Source: Lepus europaeus
Lineage: Eukaryota > Chordata > Mammalia > Lagomorpha > Leporidae
Direction: 5' to 3'
Length of the DNA: 64,000 bases
Assembly: GCF_033115175.1 (NCBI RefSeq)
Contig: NC_084844.1
Coordinates: forward strand, 34,319,885 to 34,383,884
Shown here: positions 22,401 to 34,400 of the stretch, in pieces
Numbering within the stretch: the first letter of the stretch is position 1
How the letters are laid out: each line of letters starts with the position of its first letter
The notes under the pieces: generated by a model
Told to the model about the DNA's origin: nothing
Databases searched by the model: none
Seen by the model: the letters and a program-made list of their open reading frames with translations, nothing else
Program-made: the position numbers and the translations under genes

Positions 22401-25400
22401 TGATCCGAAGCCAGGAGCCAGGTGCTTCTCCTGGTCTCCTATGTGGGTGCAGGGCCCAAGCACTTGGGCCATCCTCCACTGCCTTCCCAGGCCATAGCAG
22501 AGAGCTGGCCTGGAAGGGGGGCAACCGGGACTAGAACCCGGTGTGCAGGCGCCGCAAGGCGGAGGATTAGTCTGTTAAGCTACGGCGCTGGCCTATTTTC
22601 CCTCTTTAATTCCTACCCATTGTTGAAGACCAGCTCAAGTAATTTCCCTTGTAGGAAGCCTTCCTGGTCAACGGGATCCTCTCCCGTCTCAGAACCTCCT
22701 CTCCACTCCCGCACTTCCTGCTTTGCATGGAGCAGGCGCTGCTGAGGGCTGGCAGCAAGGACAGTGAAAGGATTCCGCTGTAGGACCGGAGGTGGCACTG
22801 TGCACCCCTGCCTCTGGCTCTCCTTTAAAGTTCCTTCCACTTCTCCCATTTTCTGGATCTAATAGATACCAGAAGATGACGTGAGACACCGTAACTTAGC
22901 AGGTGACGGCGTGACCTCTGAGCCCTGGCTTCACTTGGGAACTGTTGAGTAACTGCCCTGTGTTTTCCTTGTGGCGACAGGGGAATAATGTTAGTACCTG
23001 ATACCGAGCTAGGGCTTTTGGGAGATGAAATGATGTGCTCAGTGTAAAGCACGTAGCACAGGCCTGACTTGGAGTAAATGCTCACGTTGGCAGCTCTGGT
23101 GAGCCGATACAAATTTACTAAGCAAAACCAAATGGAAGGTGGCAGTGGAATGCAGGGCCCAGCACCCACAGCAGGCCTGGCACATTTGTTTGTTTTCCTT
23201 CTGAGAGTCTCAACTGTTGCACGTCAGCCAGACGCTTGCCCTCAGTGGTCTTCTGAGGCCGCTGTTGCCAGCGAGTCCCTTATTCCTTCTGATCTGCGGG
23301 GACCAGCAAGTCAGCCGCTGGAGGTGAGAAAATGATGGCAGCGGCAGCGCCTTCCGCCGCTGCTCGCTGGGGCCTCACCTGCAGGCAGCCAGGCCTCTGC
23401 AGAATTTAAATGGGGAAAGTCTGCTCCCGTCCCTTTGGCTTCTAGTCTGCCAGGTGGTGGTTTTGCCTCTGACCCACACGTCAGCCTGGGACAAAGACCT
23501 CAATCCACTGTGACAGCAGCAGCCAGGCAGCTGGAGGAGAATTCCCTGGCTGGAGCAGCGGCTGAGAATGGCCTGTCAATTTGGGTCCTTGTGTGATGCT
23601 TCAGGGTGGGGGTGGGGCCTGTTTTTTCTAATCTTAGAAAAACAAGCTCCCTTTTGCTTCCCCTTCCCTCCCTCATGTTTTTCCCCCCTCCCCATAAAAA
23701 CAAACAAACAACAAAAAGCAGCTCTGGTACCTTCCTTCCCAGAGCTGGCAGCAGAGCTCCCAAGGGGAGGGTCTGACCTGGTGACCTGACTGTTATCTCT
23801 GGGGTGGGAGAAGGCAAGCCCAGGAGAGCTTTAGTTCTGGGCCTCCTTCCCCTCCCCAGCCTAGGGCTGGTGGCTGGACAGTGACTGGGAGGAGGAGGAG
23901 GAGAGGAGGAGAGGAGGGAAATGAGGAAGAGAGGAGATGGCTCCGCCAGCTGCTGCTAACAACAACAACAACATCCACAGCAAACTCCCTCCCCTGCAGG
24001 CCGCAGTGATGCCCAGAGACAGGGCAGGTGACACTGGCTTTGCCGGCCGTCACCCCTCCTCCAAGTCTTTGAAGGGGTAACCTGGGGGGTCAGAGGAAAT
24101 TCACAGATCTTCAGGGGCCCAGAGCTCCTATTCCCCTCTGTGAGAGTTGGCCCCACCAAGAGCATTCACTGTAACTCAGGTTCCAAGAGATATATGAGGA
24201 ACCAGAAGAGCGCTTCTTTGCCAAAACAAAAGGTCCCAGAGTGAAACCTCCTGCCCTAAGCCCCGTGGTTGCTCCATACTTGCTGAGCCCTGTGTTCTGT
24301 GTTAGACGCTGCAGGTAGAAGCAGCTGGTAGCCTTGCCCGCCTCGAGCCTGTTCCCTCCCCTCTTTGCCCCCGTGTGCCCTCTGGTTGCTGGAAGACCCA
24401 GTGGCCAGCGGCAGCAGGCTCCGGACCCTGAACCTGGTGGCCAGAAGCCCACGTTTCCACACTGCTACCCTTCACTGTGCCCGGTTTTCCTGAGCTACCC
24501 AAATATATGGAGCCTTCCTCCGACTGCCCCTCCCTCCTGTGGGGGCCTCTCACCCCTGGGTCCCAGGTGCTGTGCTGTGAACTACAGCTGGCCTCCCCTA
24601 GTAGCTGCCCAGTGCCCCAAAGGTAGGGCTCAGGGGAGGCCCCTGGGGTTCGCCCCAGACGAATTCACCTGGAAACCTGAGAAGCGAGGGAGCAGACACG
24701 GAGCTCCTTTGAGCTCAAAGGTTCTGTTTCTTAATCCTCCCGTCCACAGGAGGATGAAAAAAAGAAAAACAACCGAATATATCCGTGGGGGAGGAGAGCT
24801 CCTCCCAGTCTGTCTCCTTCTCTACGAAAACAGCAGGCCCAGCTGCCCAGGGCATGGCGGGGGTGGGTGCTGGGGGTGGGTGCTGCAGGAAGGAGGGAAG
24901 CAGATAAGATAAGGTCTGACAAATCTAGGTCACCAGGCTGCTGCCAGGCACCTGTGTGACTGGTCACCTTGAAACTGACAGGAGGGAGGATGGACTTTTG
25001 TGGAGAGCCCAGACTGGCTGACTTCCCAGGGCCTTTGTTTGTTTATGTAGCAAACATTTATTGAGGGCCATTATGCCAGGCCATGTGCTGGGTGTTTCAG
25101 GCCCCTGCCTGTCTCTGACAGGCAAAATCCCAGGCCAGTAACCAGCGCTTAAAAAAAGAAATGACTTCATTCCAAAGCCCGTTGGTCCACTGACTTCCCA
25201 AACTGGGCCAGCTGTCCCTTGGTAGAAGGGAAGGGCTGTTCAGAGTCCAGATCTCTTGTTCTCTGGGCTAGATGCAAGGGTCAGCAAAGGTTTTTAGGCT
25301 TTGTCGGGTGTGTGGTCAGCAGTGGAGAAAATACATAAAAACGTGCATGGATCTGTCCAGTAAAACTTTGTCTACAAAACAACGGGAGATCCAATTACCT

Positions 25401-28400
25401 CCCCTCCCCTGGGCCAGATGATTGGAACGACCTGTGAAATGGGTTCCTGTGATTTCAGGAGGAATCCCGAGTGAGCAAGGAGGCTGCATTTGGTATGGCT
25501 GGTGTATGGTTGAGGCCCTGTGCTGATGGATGAGGTCTAATTGATGCTCCAGTGTCAATTGCTGTACCGAGTTCTGTTCCATAGGTCAGACTTCGATCTC
25601 TGCCGTCTCACACCCACGGGTTCCCACCACAGTATACGAGGTGACCAAGCCAGACAGTGCACAGAGTTTCCTACAATCTCATCTCTCTGATGGGAATACG
25701 ATACAGGGCCTGCTGATGATGGAGAGTCAGTGGCACAATTCCTTCCTTCCTTCCTTCCTTCCTTCCTTCCTTCCTTCCTTCCTTCCTTCCTTCCTTTCTT
25801 CCTTCCTTCCTCCCCTCCACCCCTCGGATTTATTTAAAAGTCAGAGTTACACAGAAGGAGAGGTCTTCATCCACTGGTTTGCTCCCCAGATGGCTGCAAC
25901 TGCAAGGGCTGGGCTAGGCCAAAGCTAGGAGCATCTTCTGGGTCTCCCGTGTGGGTGGCAGGGGCCTAAGTACTTGGGCCATCTTCTGTTTTTCCCCAGG
26001 CCATTAACAGGGAACTGTATGAAAGTAGAGCAGCCGGTGCACAAACCTGCCCCTGTATAGGATGCCGTTGTCACAGGCAGCGACTTTATACACTGAGAAA
26101 CACCGTTTTCAAAGTCCCAAATGAGGAGTGAAGCCAGCTCTGTTTGGCTTTGCAATGAATTTTTCAGTGTGGCAGTGGCAAAGCCACTTAATCTCCTTGA
26201 CCATTAGGGTACCTGTCTGTGAGCCACAGGAGATACAGGAATGAATGTGACACAACCAAATTCTTGCGCTGAGATAGCTTATGATCTGCAAACAGGCAAA
26301 CTATTATAAAATGCGAAGCACAGGTGTGGGGTAGGTGGTAATTCAGGATTCTCTGGAGGCAAAGAGCAGAGCAAGTGTTTGCTAAGTGAGCAAAGCCAGG
26401 GTACTCTGAGTACAGACAGGAGCCAGAGGCGGCCAAGCCCAGGGCAACAGGTAAGGCAGAGGAGAGGGAAGCAGAAGGCCAGCGGGGCAGATGGCCCAGC
26501 GCCTGGAGAGTCAACTCCATGGGGCCACCAAAGGATTTTCTTCAAGGCAGTGATGGGATTTGATCGAGATTGAATGAGAGTACAACATGGCCTGTTTTGG
26601 GAAATCAGCTTCTATAAACCGTACATCCTGGGGCACTGTGTGATGAGATCTGTTGACACTGCGTGGACGTTAACACACATCACATCAGTAAGGTGCTGGG
26701 GCTGTTTGTGATTACTAACTAGGCCAGGTTCCTCCCTGGCGATGCCTCCAGATGCACAGCAGGCAGCCGTAACTCTGAGAAGAAGCCTTTATTAGCTCTT
26801 TGGGGCCTGGGTGCACGCTCCCACCTAACCCTACTGGCTTCTTGAGTGAGGTTCACAGAATCATCCAAGCTGGCAGTTGCAGCCCCACATACATGCCTTA
26901 TTTTCTATTTAAAGGGGGGAACGGAATTGTGGAATTGAGGTGGTTTGGATGTAGCCATGAAGTGTGGGACAGGGGAAAAGAAATGGTTTCTGGAGTCTTC
27001 ATGTGCTCTTAGGGCCTGCCTGAGAGTAGTTGGAACTGGATCAGAAGATGGGGCTTCCCAAGTCAGACAGCAGGTGAGAATTGCCTGTGACTAAAAGGCC
27101 CCACCTGTGAACCAGGACACTGGATTTAAGGAGGCGTTCACTTCTCGGGGTTGTACAAGCACAGATTCAGTGCCTCAAAGCCTGTACCTCCTTAAATTTC
27201 CTGTTCAGGCTTTCCAGCTTGCCTCATCCTAGTCCCAGCCCTGCTAGGGATCTGTAGTTTTAATAAACAACTCCTCCACCCCACTTCTGAGGCAACCAGT
27301 ACTAGTCTTTGGGAACCACAGTTCCAGGACAAGCGTTCTCAGTACTTGGAAGATACTGCACACTCTGCCCCTGCTGTCCACTCTTCCATCTATCCCTTTC
27401 CATCCCTAGTAATTCCCTGAATGCCCAACGTCCATTTATTTGAGAAAAGTGACAACAGTCGTCAGTTCAATGAGTGTCTGCTGAGTGCAGGCCCTGTGCT
27501 GGATTCTCCTGGTATGTGTCACATCTTCTGTCGCATACCAACCCAAAGAAAAGAGTGCTACAATTGCCCCCAGGTCCAGAGGAGGGAGGCGGCTTTGGTT
27601 TCCCTGACCAAGGGGATCCAGCCAGTAACTGGCTGGAACTAGAATTTGAATTCAGGCCTGACCCCATTGTGTGTGCCCTTCAGTGTACTCTCACACAACC
27701 TGTGTCTTACTCAGAATAAGCAGAAGAACCCTGCCCCAGGCCATCCCAGACGTCTGCAGGGCTCTGAAATCCCCAGTGGCCCCTTGTTCCAGGAATCTTT
27801 GCTGGGATCAGACATCATACCCCATCTCTTCTGTTTTCTTTGAATGGGGTTTTCTGGGCCTTGGAGCCCTGACAGAGGAAGGGGTGGAGGAAGAGCGCAG
27901 GTGAGCGAGGCTCAGCTGGGGCAGAGTTAGCCTTTGTTTATTGTTTGCTGATTAATTCCCATTCTCGGCTGAAACCAGACAAAAAGAGGAACTGGGGAGC
28001 CAGCTATGGCTCAGAAGCCCTAATTAACTTGTGGTCCAACTGGGTCAAGGGGGAGTGACCCTGTGCTGTGGCCTTTTACTTTCTTCTTCTTCTTTTTTTT
28101 TTTTTTTTTCCTTTTCCTAGGGACAAGTGTGCCCCAGCTCACTAGAGCAGAGTTCCCTTGGTGGGGGGGGAGGTATTTCAGTCCCCAGCCCAGGGAGTCT
28201 GGGCTCCCACGGAGCACATGCCTGCCTATTCAGGCCCTTCCTCCCCAGCCCTCTGGCTGGGCTATGGCTGGTGTTAAGTTGCTCCAAATACCCAGTCTCC
28301 TGTTTCACATCCTCAGGCAGAGATCCCACGGTCAAGGTCCCCTTTCGGGTTAACTTTCCTTCTTGGCTGCTCAGTGATGGATAAGCCCTCAGGAGGAGGG

Positions 28401-31400
28401 CAGGGCAGTGTGGAGAGACGGGCAGGACCCCGAGCAGACTCCTCTGTCGGCAGCTACAGTGGGCCCTGCAGCTGCCCGCCTGTTGTGCTGGCTGGAGCAG
28501 CCCGTGGGTGGTGGCCAGCTGCCTGGCCCAAGCCTTTTCTGGCACAGGGTACGCGGCTTGCTGAGGCACGACTCTCCGTGTGCTGAGGTTCTACCTTAGG
28601 GTGAAGTGGGAGGCTGAAGGTTAGTGTCCGGAGACAAGGACACTCTGTTGGGCGTGTGAGCAGGGACAGCGCGGTGGCTGCCCGAGCCAGCCTCTGCTTC
28701 TGTATCATCTGCCCTGGCCGCGCCAGACTCCGTCCAGACCTCTCGGACGTGTTTCTTTGCTTGAGCTGGATTGGACTGAGAACATGAGTGCTGCCGCGGG
28801 ACAGGAGGAGTAGAAGCCAGTGGACAAAATGTTCCTGCGCCTGGAGGGACCGGCCACAGGCTGGGACCTTAGGAGTGGGGATGAAACCTCTCCCCTTTCT
28901 TTAGCCAGTCCATATCTTGAGTCAGAGATGCAGTTACTGTTTGGATGAACTGGTTTTAATGTACCTTTCTGAAGTGATAAATGTGCTTAAAATAAAAATG
29001 GGAGTGACGAGGAAGTTTGCACACTTTGCCTCCTGAGTTTCACTTTGGTGAGGGAACATGTACTTCTGGACCCCAGGACCTGCCCTCTCCCCTCTACTCT
29101 GTCTCTGGCTACCAAAGCAAGCATTGGGAACCTGGCTCTAGTGATTCTTTTTATGTCGTGTGGCGTGAGTTCATATCCCAGCCAGTGGTCACCAGCCATG
29201 GTGTCCAAAGATAACTCTGGAGGTAGTTGTCAGAGTGACAGACCCCAAGAGCCCAGCCTCTGTGTGGAAGTTGATCTTGAGTATCCAGAGACTATTTTAA
29301 AATGTGTACAGAGAGGTAGCAATTAAATGTTTGGCTTGGAGTAACCCTGGCCTCTGCATTCTCCCAGGAGCCCCAGCTTAGGGAAGATGATTAAAAATAG
29401 ATCTGAGTAGCACTTCCTGCTTGGCAGATGGCTGATAGCAAATGCTAGGGCTTGCGGCTGACCTTTCCTTTCTGAAATCTGCTCTGTGTTTCCATGATGC
29501 TAATTGAGTGCCTCTCTAGACCTAATCAAAGACTCTAGCTGGCTGGAAAAAAAAAAAAAACCCTGCTTGTTTGGGCTGGGCTGGGGCTCAATTCACAGAA
29601 TAACATGAAAGTGTTGGAATTTGCATGGGAACACCCACTTTGTGCTGCAACTGGCTGGTTCTTGTTTAAAAACTAACAAGTCCAGCTTTCAAATGTACTG
29701 CCCTGTGCTGTACCGGACCCACACCCTCTCCTCCCCCATCATGAGGAAAGATTGGTAGAGAGGGGGCCCATCGTGCACAATAGACAGAGCCTGAAAGAGA
29801 GGCAGGGGTGCTCTGGGATTTGGGTTCTGAGAGTGGCTCTATCCACATCCTCTGTTGTCTTTCCTCACTTATAAAATGTAGATAATACTACTTGCATATC
29901 CCCCTGGGTTTGTTATGAGAAGTCAAAGAAAATAGTGTTTGAGACAATGCCCTAAGGCCATATTGAGCTATGGAAAATACAGGATCTTTATTTTTCTCAT
30001 TATATGTTGCATACATCTGTTTGGACCACTGTTGACTAATCCCTGAGTGACTGTTCTCCTCTAGAGAAAAGATGGGACAGCGATAGATTGTGCTGAGATT
30101 TCAACAGTAAGACACGCGCACTGGTAGCTGCTCGTCCCACTGTTTTTGGGTGGGGTTGCCTGGGCTTCTGCTGGGTTTCATGGCCTGGCAACTTCTCCAG
30201 TGTTACTGCCTTTCCAAAGAGAGCCCTCTGCTGTGGTCAGCCCACCTACAATGCCTCATCCCATCCATCTTCGCTAGACTCCTTTCACATCTGTAATTTA
30301 CTACAATGTATTATTTCATTATATGCTTACTTGAAGAATTTGAGTCTGGTCTTGTAGTTGCCTAGATTGGAAGCACCTTTAAGGCAGAATTGGCTAGCTG
30401 TAATCTCTGTGGTGCCCAGCAAGGCTTGATTAAGTATTTGTGGGGTTATAATTACGGAAGCACAGTTTTCCTCATGTGACCACAAGCTTCTGAGCCATTC
30501 TGCTACTATTGGACATTTAGATCCCTCCCCCCGTGTGTGTGTGTCTTTTTGTTTGTTTTTTACTATCACAGTCTACTTCAGTGTGATGCAAAACTTCTTT
30601 TTGCCAGGGAGTTGGTTTTCCAACGCCTGATACTTCATAGCAAGCCTGACACTCACGGAGGCCAAGGAAGAAGACTGAGCACTGGAATATGTAGAAAGGA
30701 TTTAAGTTTGTGTGTCTTGAGGATGGGAGTCTTAAAGGATTACCAGATAAGGGAGGTCAGCGGATGAGCAGAAAAAACCTGCTTTTTATGCAGATAAACA
30801 GGAAGTTTAAAAAGATGAGAGAAGAGGTCTAATTCTGAGTCAGAAATGTTCATTTAATGCGCAAGGCATCTATTCTCTTGAGAACGTGGAGTTACAGAAT
30901 GTTCACCCTGGCAAGAGACCTTACTCAGCCCCCTCATTTCATAGATGACGCAACCTCAGAGCATCAGGGATCTGCCCAAGGACATCATCCTAGTCAGAGG
31001 CAGATCGTCTGGCCTTGCCCGGCTGGGTTGGGACTGGGTAGGTTGGTCATTCTGACCCACTTAAGTTCCATGTGTAGAAAGAATGCTAAGACACATCAGT
31101 GCGGTCTTTGCAGTTTGACGAGCACCCTGTGTTCAAATCTTTGACATTTGTATTCTCTTGTCTGTTTCATAGGGGCTCTTTGAGATTTATTCTGTTCCCA
31201 CTGTGACTCCTAACTACCACAACCCTCTAAACTGACAATCCCTCTTCCTTCACAACTCTTTCATCTAACCCTTCTCCTGAACTCGGTCCCCGAAGGTGTA
31301 TGAATACAGAGGTTAAAGGTGGATGTGTGCTAACATGCTCACTGGAGGGGAGCCTTAAAACCAGCCAAGTGCCACGGCAGGGAAGAACACATTCATCAGC

Positions 31401-34400
31401 CTACTAAGTTTGTGCCTGCAGCCCGAAACCCAGTTCATTGCTTAAGCAATACTTTGATGGCCATTTCCAGAGAAAAGAGTGTTGAAACTGCTTAGGGAAT
31501 ACCTTCTTAGGTTTAAATGAAAAAAATGAAGCATAGAGGGTGCTGGTGAGTGTGATCAGGGAGATATAGAACCAAGCCACACGGAAAAAATTAGAAGGGA
31601 CTGGTAGGAGAAATATGTGTTTCTTTTTTTTCTTTAATATTTATTTATTTTTAGTTGAAAGGCAGTTACAGAGAGAGACGGAAAGAGATCTTCCACCCGC
31701 TAGTTCACTCTCAAATTGGCTGCAATGCCCAGGGCTAGGCCAGGCTGTACCCACATGGGTACAGGGGTCCAAGCACTTGGGCAATCCTCTGCTGCTTTCC
31801 CAGGTGCATTAGCAGGGAGCTGAATCGAAAGTGGAGCAGCTGGGAATCAAACCAGCACCCTTGTGGGCTTCCGGTGCCTCAGGTGGTGGCTTAAACCACT
31901 ATGCTACAGCGCCAGCCACCAGAAGGTGTGTTTTGTTATCCCATTCTGCAGATAAGGAACTGGGGACCATAAAGGTGAACATAAAACCAAGGGCATATGT
32001 CAGAGAAAGTACCAGAACCAGGAATTGAATGTAGTTCAACCGACTGCAGTCATGTATTGATTACCAATGGGGGATACCTTCTGAGAAATGCATCTTTAGG
32101 TGATATTGTCATTTTGTGAACCTCACAGAGTAGACAATTTAAGATAGCTACTGTGTCACTAGATGATACAATCTTATGACACCATTGTAGGCTGTGTGGT
32201 CTGTCATTGGCTGACATGCTGCTCTGTGGCTCAGAACTGAACCTAATTCTTGGGTTGTTACCAAGATTTGAGCTGGAAGAGATTTAGCCCCTGGAAGGAA
32301 ACCCTGATAGGGTAAGTTACAAGAGCTTTGGGTGTAAGAACTGAAGTGTCAAAGTGCCAAAGGACCTGATGATGGAAGACTGAGGGAGCTCTAAGGAGAC
32401 AGACTTCAGCTCACGAAAGGAATTTCGGCACTGGTAGAGTGATTGGCAGTAGAATGGGCTTCCTGAGGAGGCAGGCAGTTCTCCATCCCAGAAAGTATTA
32501 AGAAGAGGTATGGTAGGAATGTGGGTGAGAGCCATGCTTCAGGTCACTGACCTGGGGGGGGGGGGGGTCCTCCAAATCCCAATGACCTTTGGATCTATGA
32601 AATTAAAACTGGATAAAGTTATTGTGTGCTTTGTTTTGAGATCCTCCCCTGTATTGAAACTGCAACCCACAGCATACAATTCTAGTGGACTACGATTACT
32701 TCAGCAGTTCTAGCTGCACAATTACTTGAGCATTCCTCTTCTAAGTTCTCTGATTGTTTTATACTCCATGAAGGCCAGGTGCCAAAGAAGGGAGTTTTGT
32801 AAGGATTTTCTTAGCGTTTTAGTTGTTTTTCTTCAAGGGTTGTGAAATAAGATTCTTTCATTCACTAGTGAGCTGGCTGTAGGTCTACATATTTAATTTT
32901 ATCCATTCACTCAAGAGTGACCATGCTCTGGTGAAGTGATTCAGGGTAATGCAACTCAATTGGAAATTAATTGGGAAGCTGGAATTCTAATTCACCAATT
33001 TATAGTGGAGCAGGTAATTCTCAAAGTCTGGACTGTGTGTTATCTTCCTTGAAGGTAAACCACTTGAGCGAGAGAATTAAATTTAAGCAGGTGCTGAGTA
33101 AATATGGAATCAGAGCAGAGGAATTTGAATAGCCTGTGGGATTTAAAGCAGTTCTGACAGATTGATCAATCTTTCTTCATCAAAGAGACAGGTTTTTCTA
33201 GTGAATACTCTAGAAAAACCTTGGGACTTGAAGTCAAAAGGCTTTAAGTTCTGACCTTGAACTTAAAACTGGGGAAGCTGTTTTAACATCTCTGGAGCTC
33301 AGTTTCCTCCTGTTGGTTTAGAGGTTGAGTCAATTAATGTGTGTGCAAGTGCTTTGCACATTCTGATGTCCTATATACCTGTCAGTTTGAATTTTTTTTA
33401 AAGATTGTTTTTAAGATTTATTTATTTATTTATTTGAAAGAGTTACACAGAGAGAGGAGAGGCAGAGAGAGGTCTTCCATCCTATGGTTCATTCCCAAGT
33501 GGCGGCAATGGCCGGAGCTGCGCCAATCCGGAGCCAGGAGCCAGGAGCTTCTTCTGGGTCTCCCATGTGGATGCAGGGGCCCAAGTACTTGAGCCATCTT
33601 CTGCTTTCCCAGGCCATAGCAGAGAGCTGGGTTGGAAGTAGAGCAGCCGGTGTTTTTTTTTGTTTTTTTTTTTTTTTTTTGACAGGCAGATTTAGACAGT
33701 GAGAGAGAGACAGAGAGAAAGGTCTTCCTTCCGTTGGTTCACCCCCCAAATGGCTGCTACGGCCAGCATACCACGCCGATCTGAAGCCAAGAGCCAGGTG
33801 CTTCCTCCTGGTCTCCCATGCAGGTGCAGGGCCCAAACACTTGGGCCATCCTCTACTGCCTTCCTGGGCCACAGCAGAGAGCTGGCCTGGAAGAGGAGCA
33901 ACTGGGACAGAATCCGGTGCCCCAACCGGGACTAGAACCTGGGATGCCGGCGCCACAGGCGGAGGTTTAGCCTAGTGAGCCGCGGCGCCGGCCAAGCAGC
34001 TGGGTCTTGAACCAGCACCCATATGGGATGCCAGCGCTTCAGGCCAGGGTGTTAACCCACTGTGCCACAGCGCCAGCCCCGATTTTTTTTTATTTGAAAG
34101 GCAGAGTTAGGCAGAGAGAGAGAGAATTCTCCATCCACTGGTTCATTCCCCATATGGCTGCAATGGCCGGAGCTGTGCTGATCCAAAGCCAGGAGCCAGG
34201 AGCTTCTTCCAGGTCTCCCCCATGGGTGCAGGGGCCCAACCACTTGGGCCATCTTCCATTGTCTTCCCAGGCCATAGCAGAGAGCTGGATCAGAAGTGAA
34301 TCAGCTGGGACTCGAACCAGCACCTATATGGGATGCCAGCACTGCGGGTGGTGGCTTAACCTGCTACACCACAGTGCTGGCCTCAGTTTGAGTCTTAATT

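Larger units (their letters stand above)
23086..25034. other. GC-richer SINE-free block of the long intron
   Basis: Holds a purine tract of GGA units (23888-23939), an ACA/AAC run (about 23959-23974), a G-quadruplex-type motif (24859-24880) and paired GATA motifs (24902-24914). A 192-codon open frame (24334-24912) has no recognisable domain. Confidence 0.6.
26099..31620. other. 5.5-kb block of the long intron without CSINE
   Basis: Contains MIR fragments, a poly-T run (28094-28110) and unique sequence. No exon-like or protein-coding segment is recognised. Transcription-factor-like motif clusters at 27930-28030 and 29400-29560 are noted separately. Confidence 0.6.

Noticed and set aside
23330..23400. 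CpG-island promoter candidate (GGCAGCGGCAGCGCC)
   Set aside because: The CpG-dense part is under 100 bases, far short of an island. YPEL2 exon 1 must lie upstream of the first coding exon, not here.
24334..24912. 192-codon plus-strand open frame in the long intron
   Set aside because: Pro/Ser-rich and without domain, and no splice or codon signal suggests an exon.
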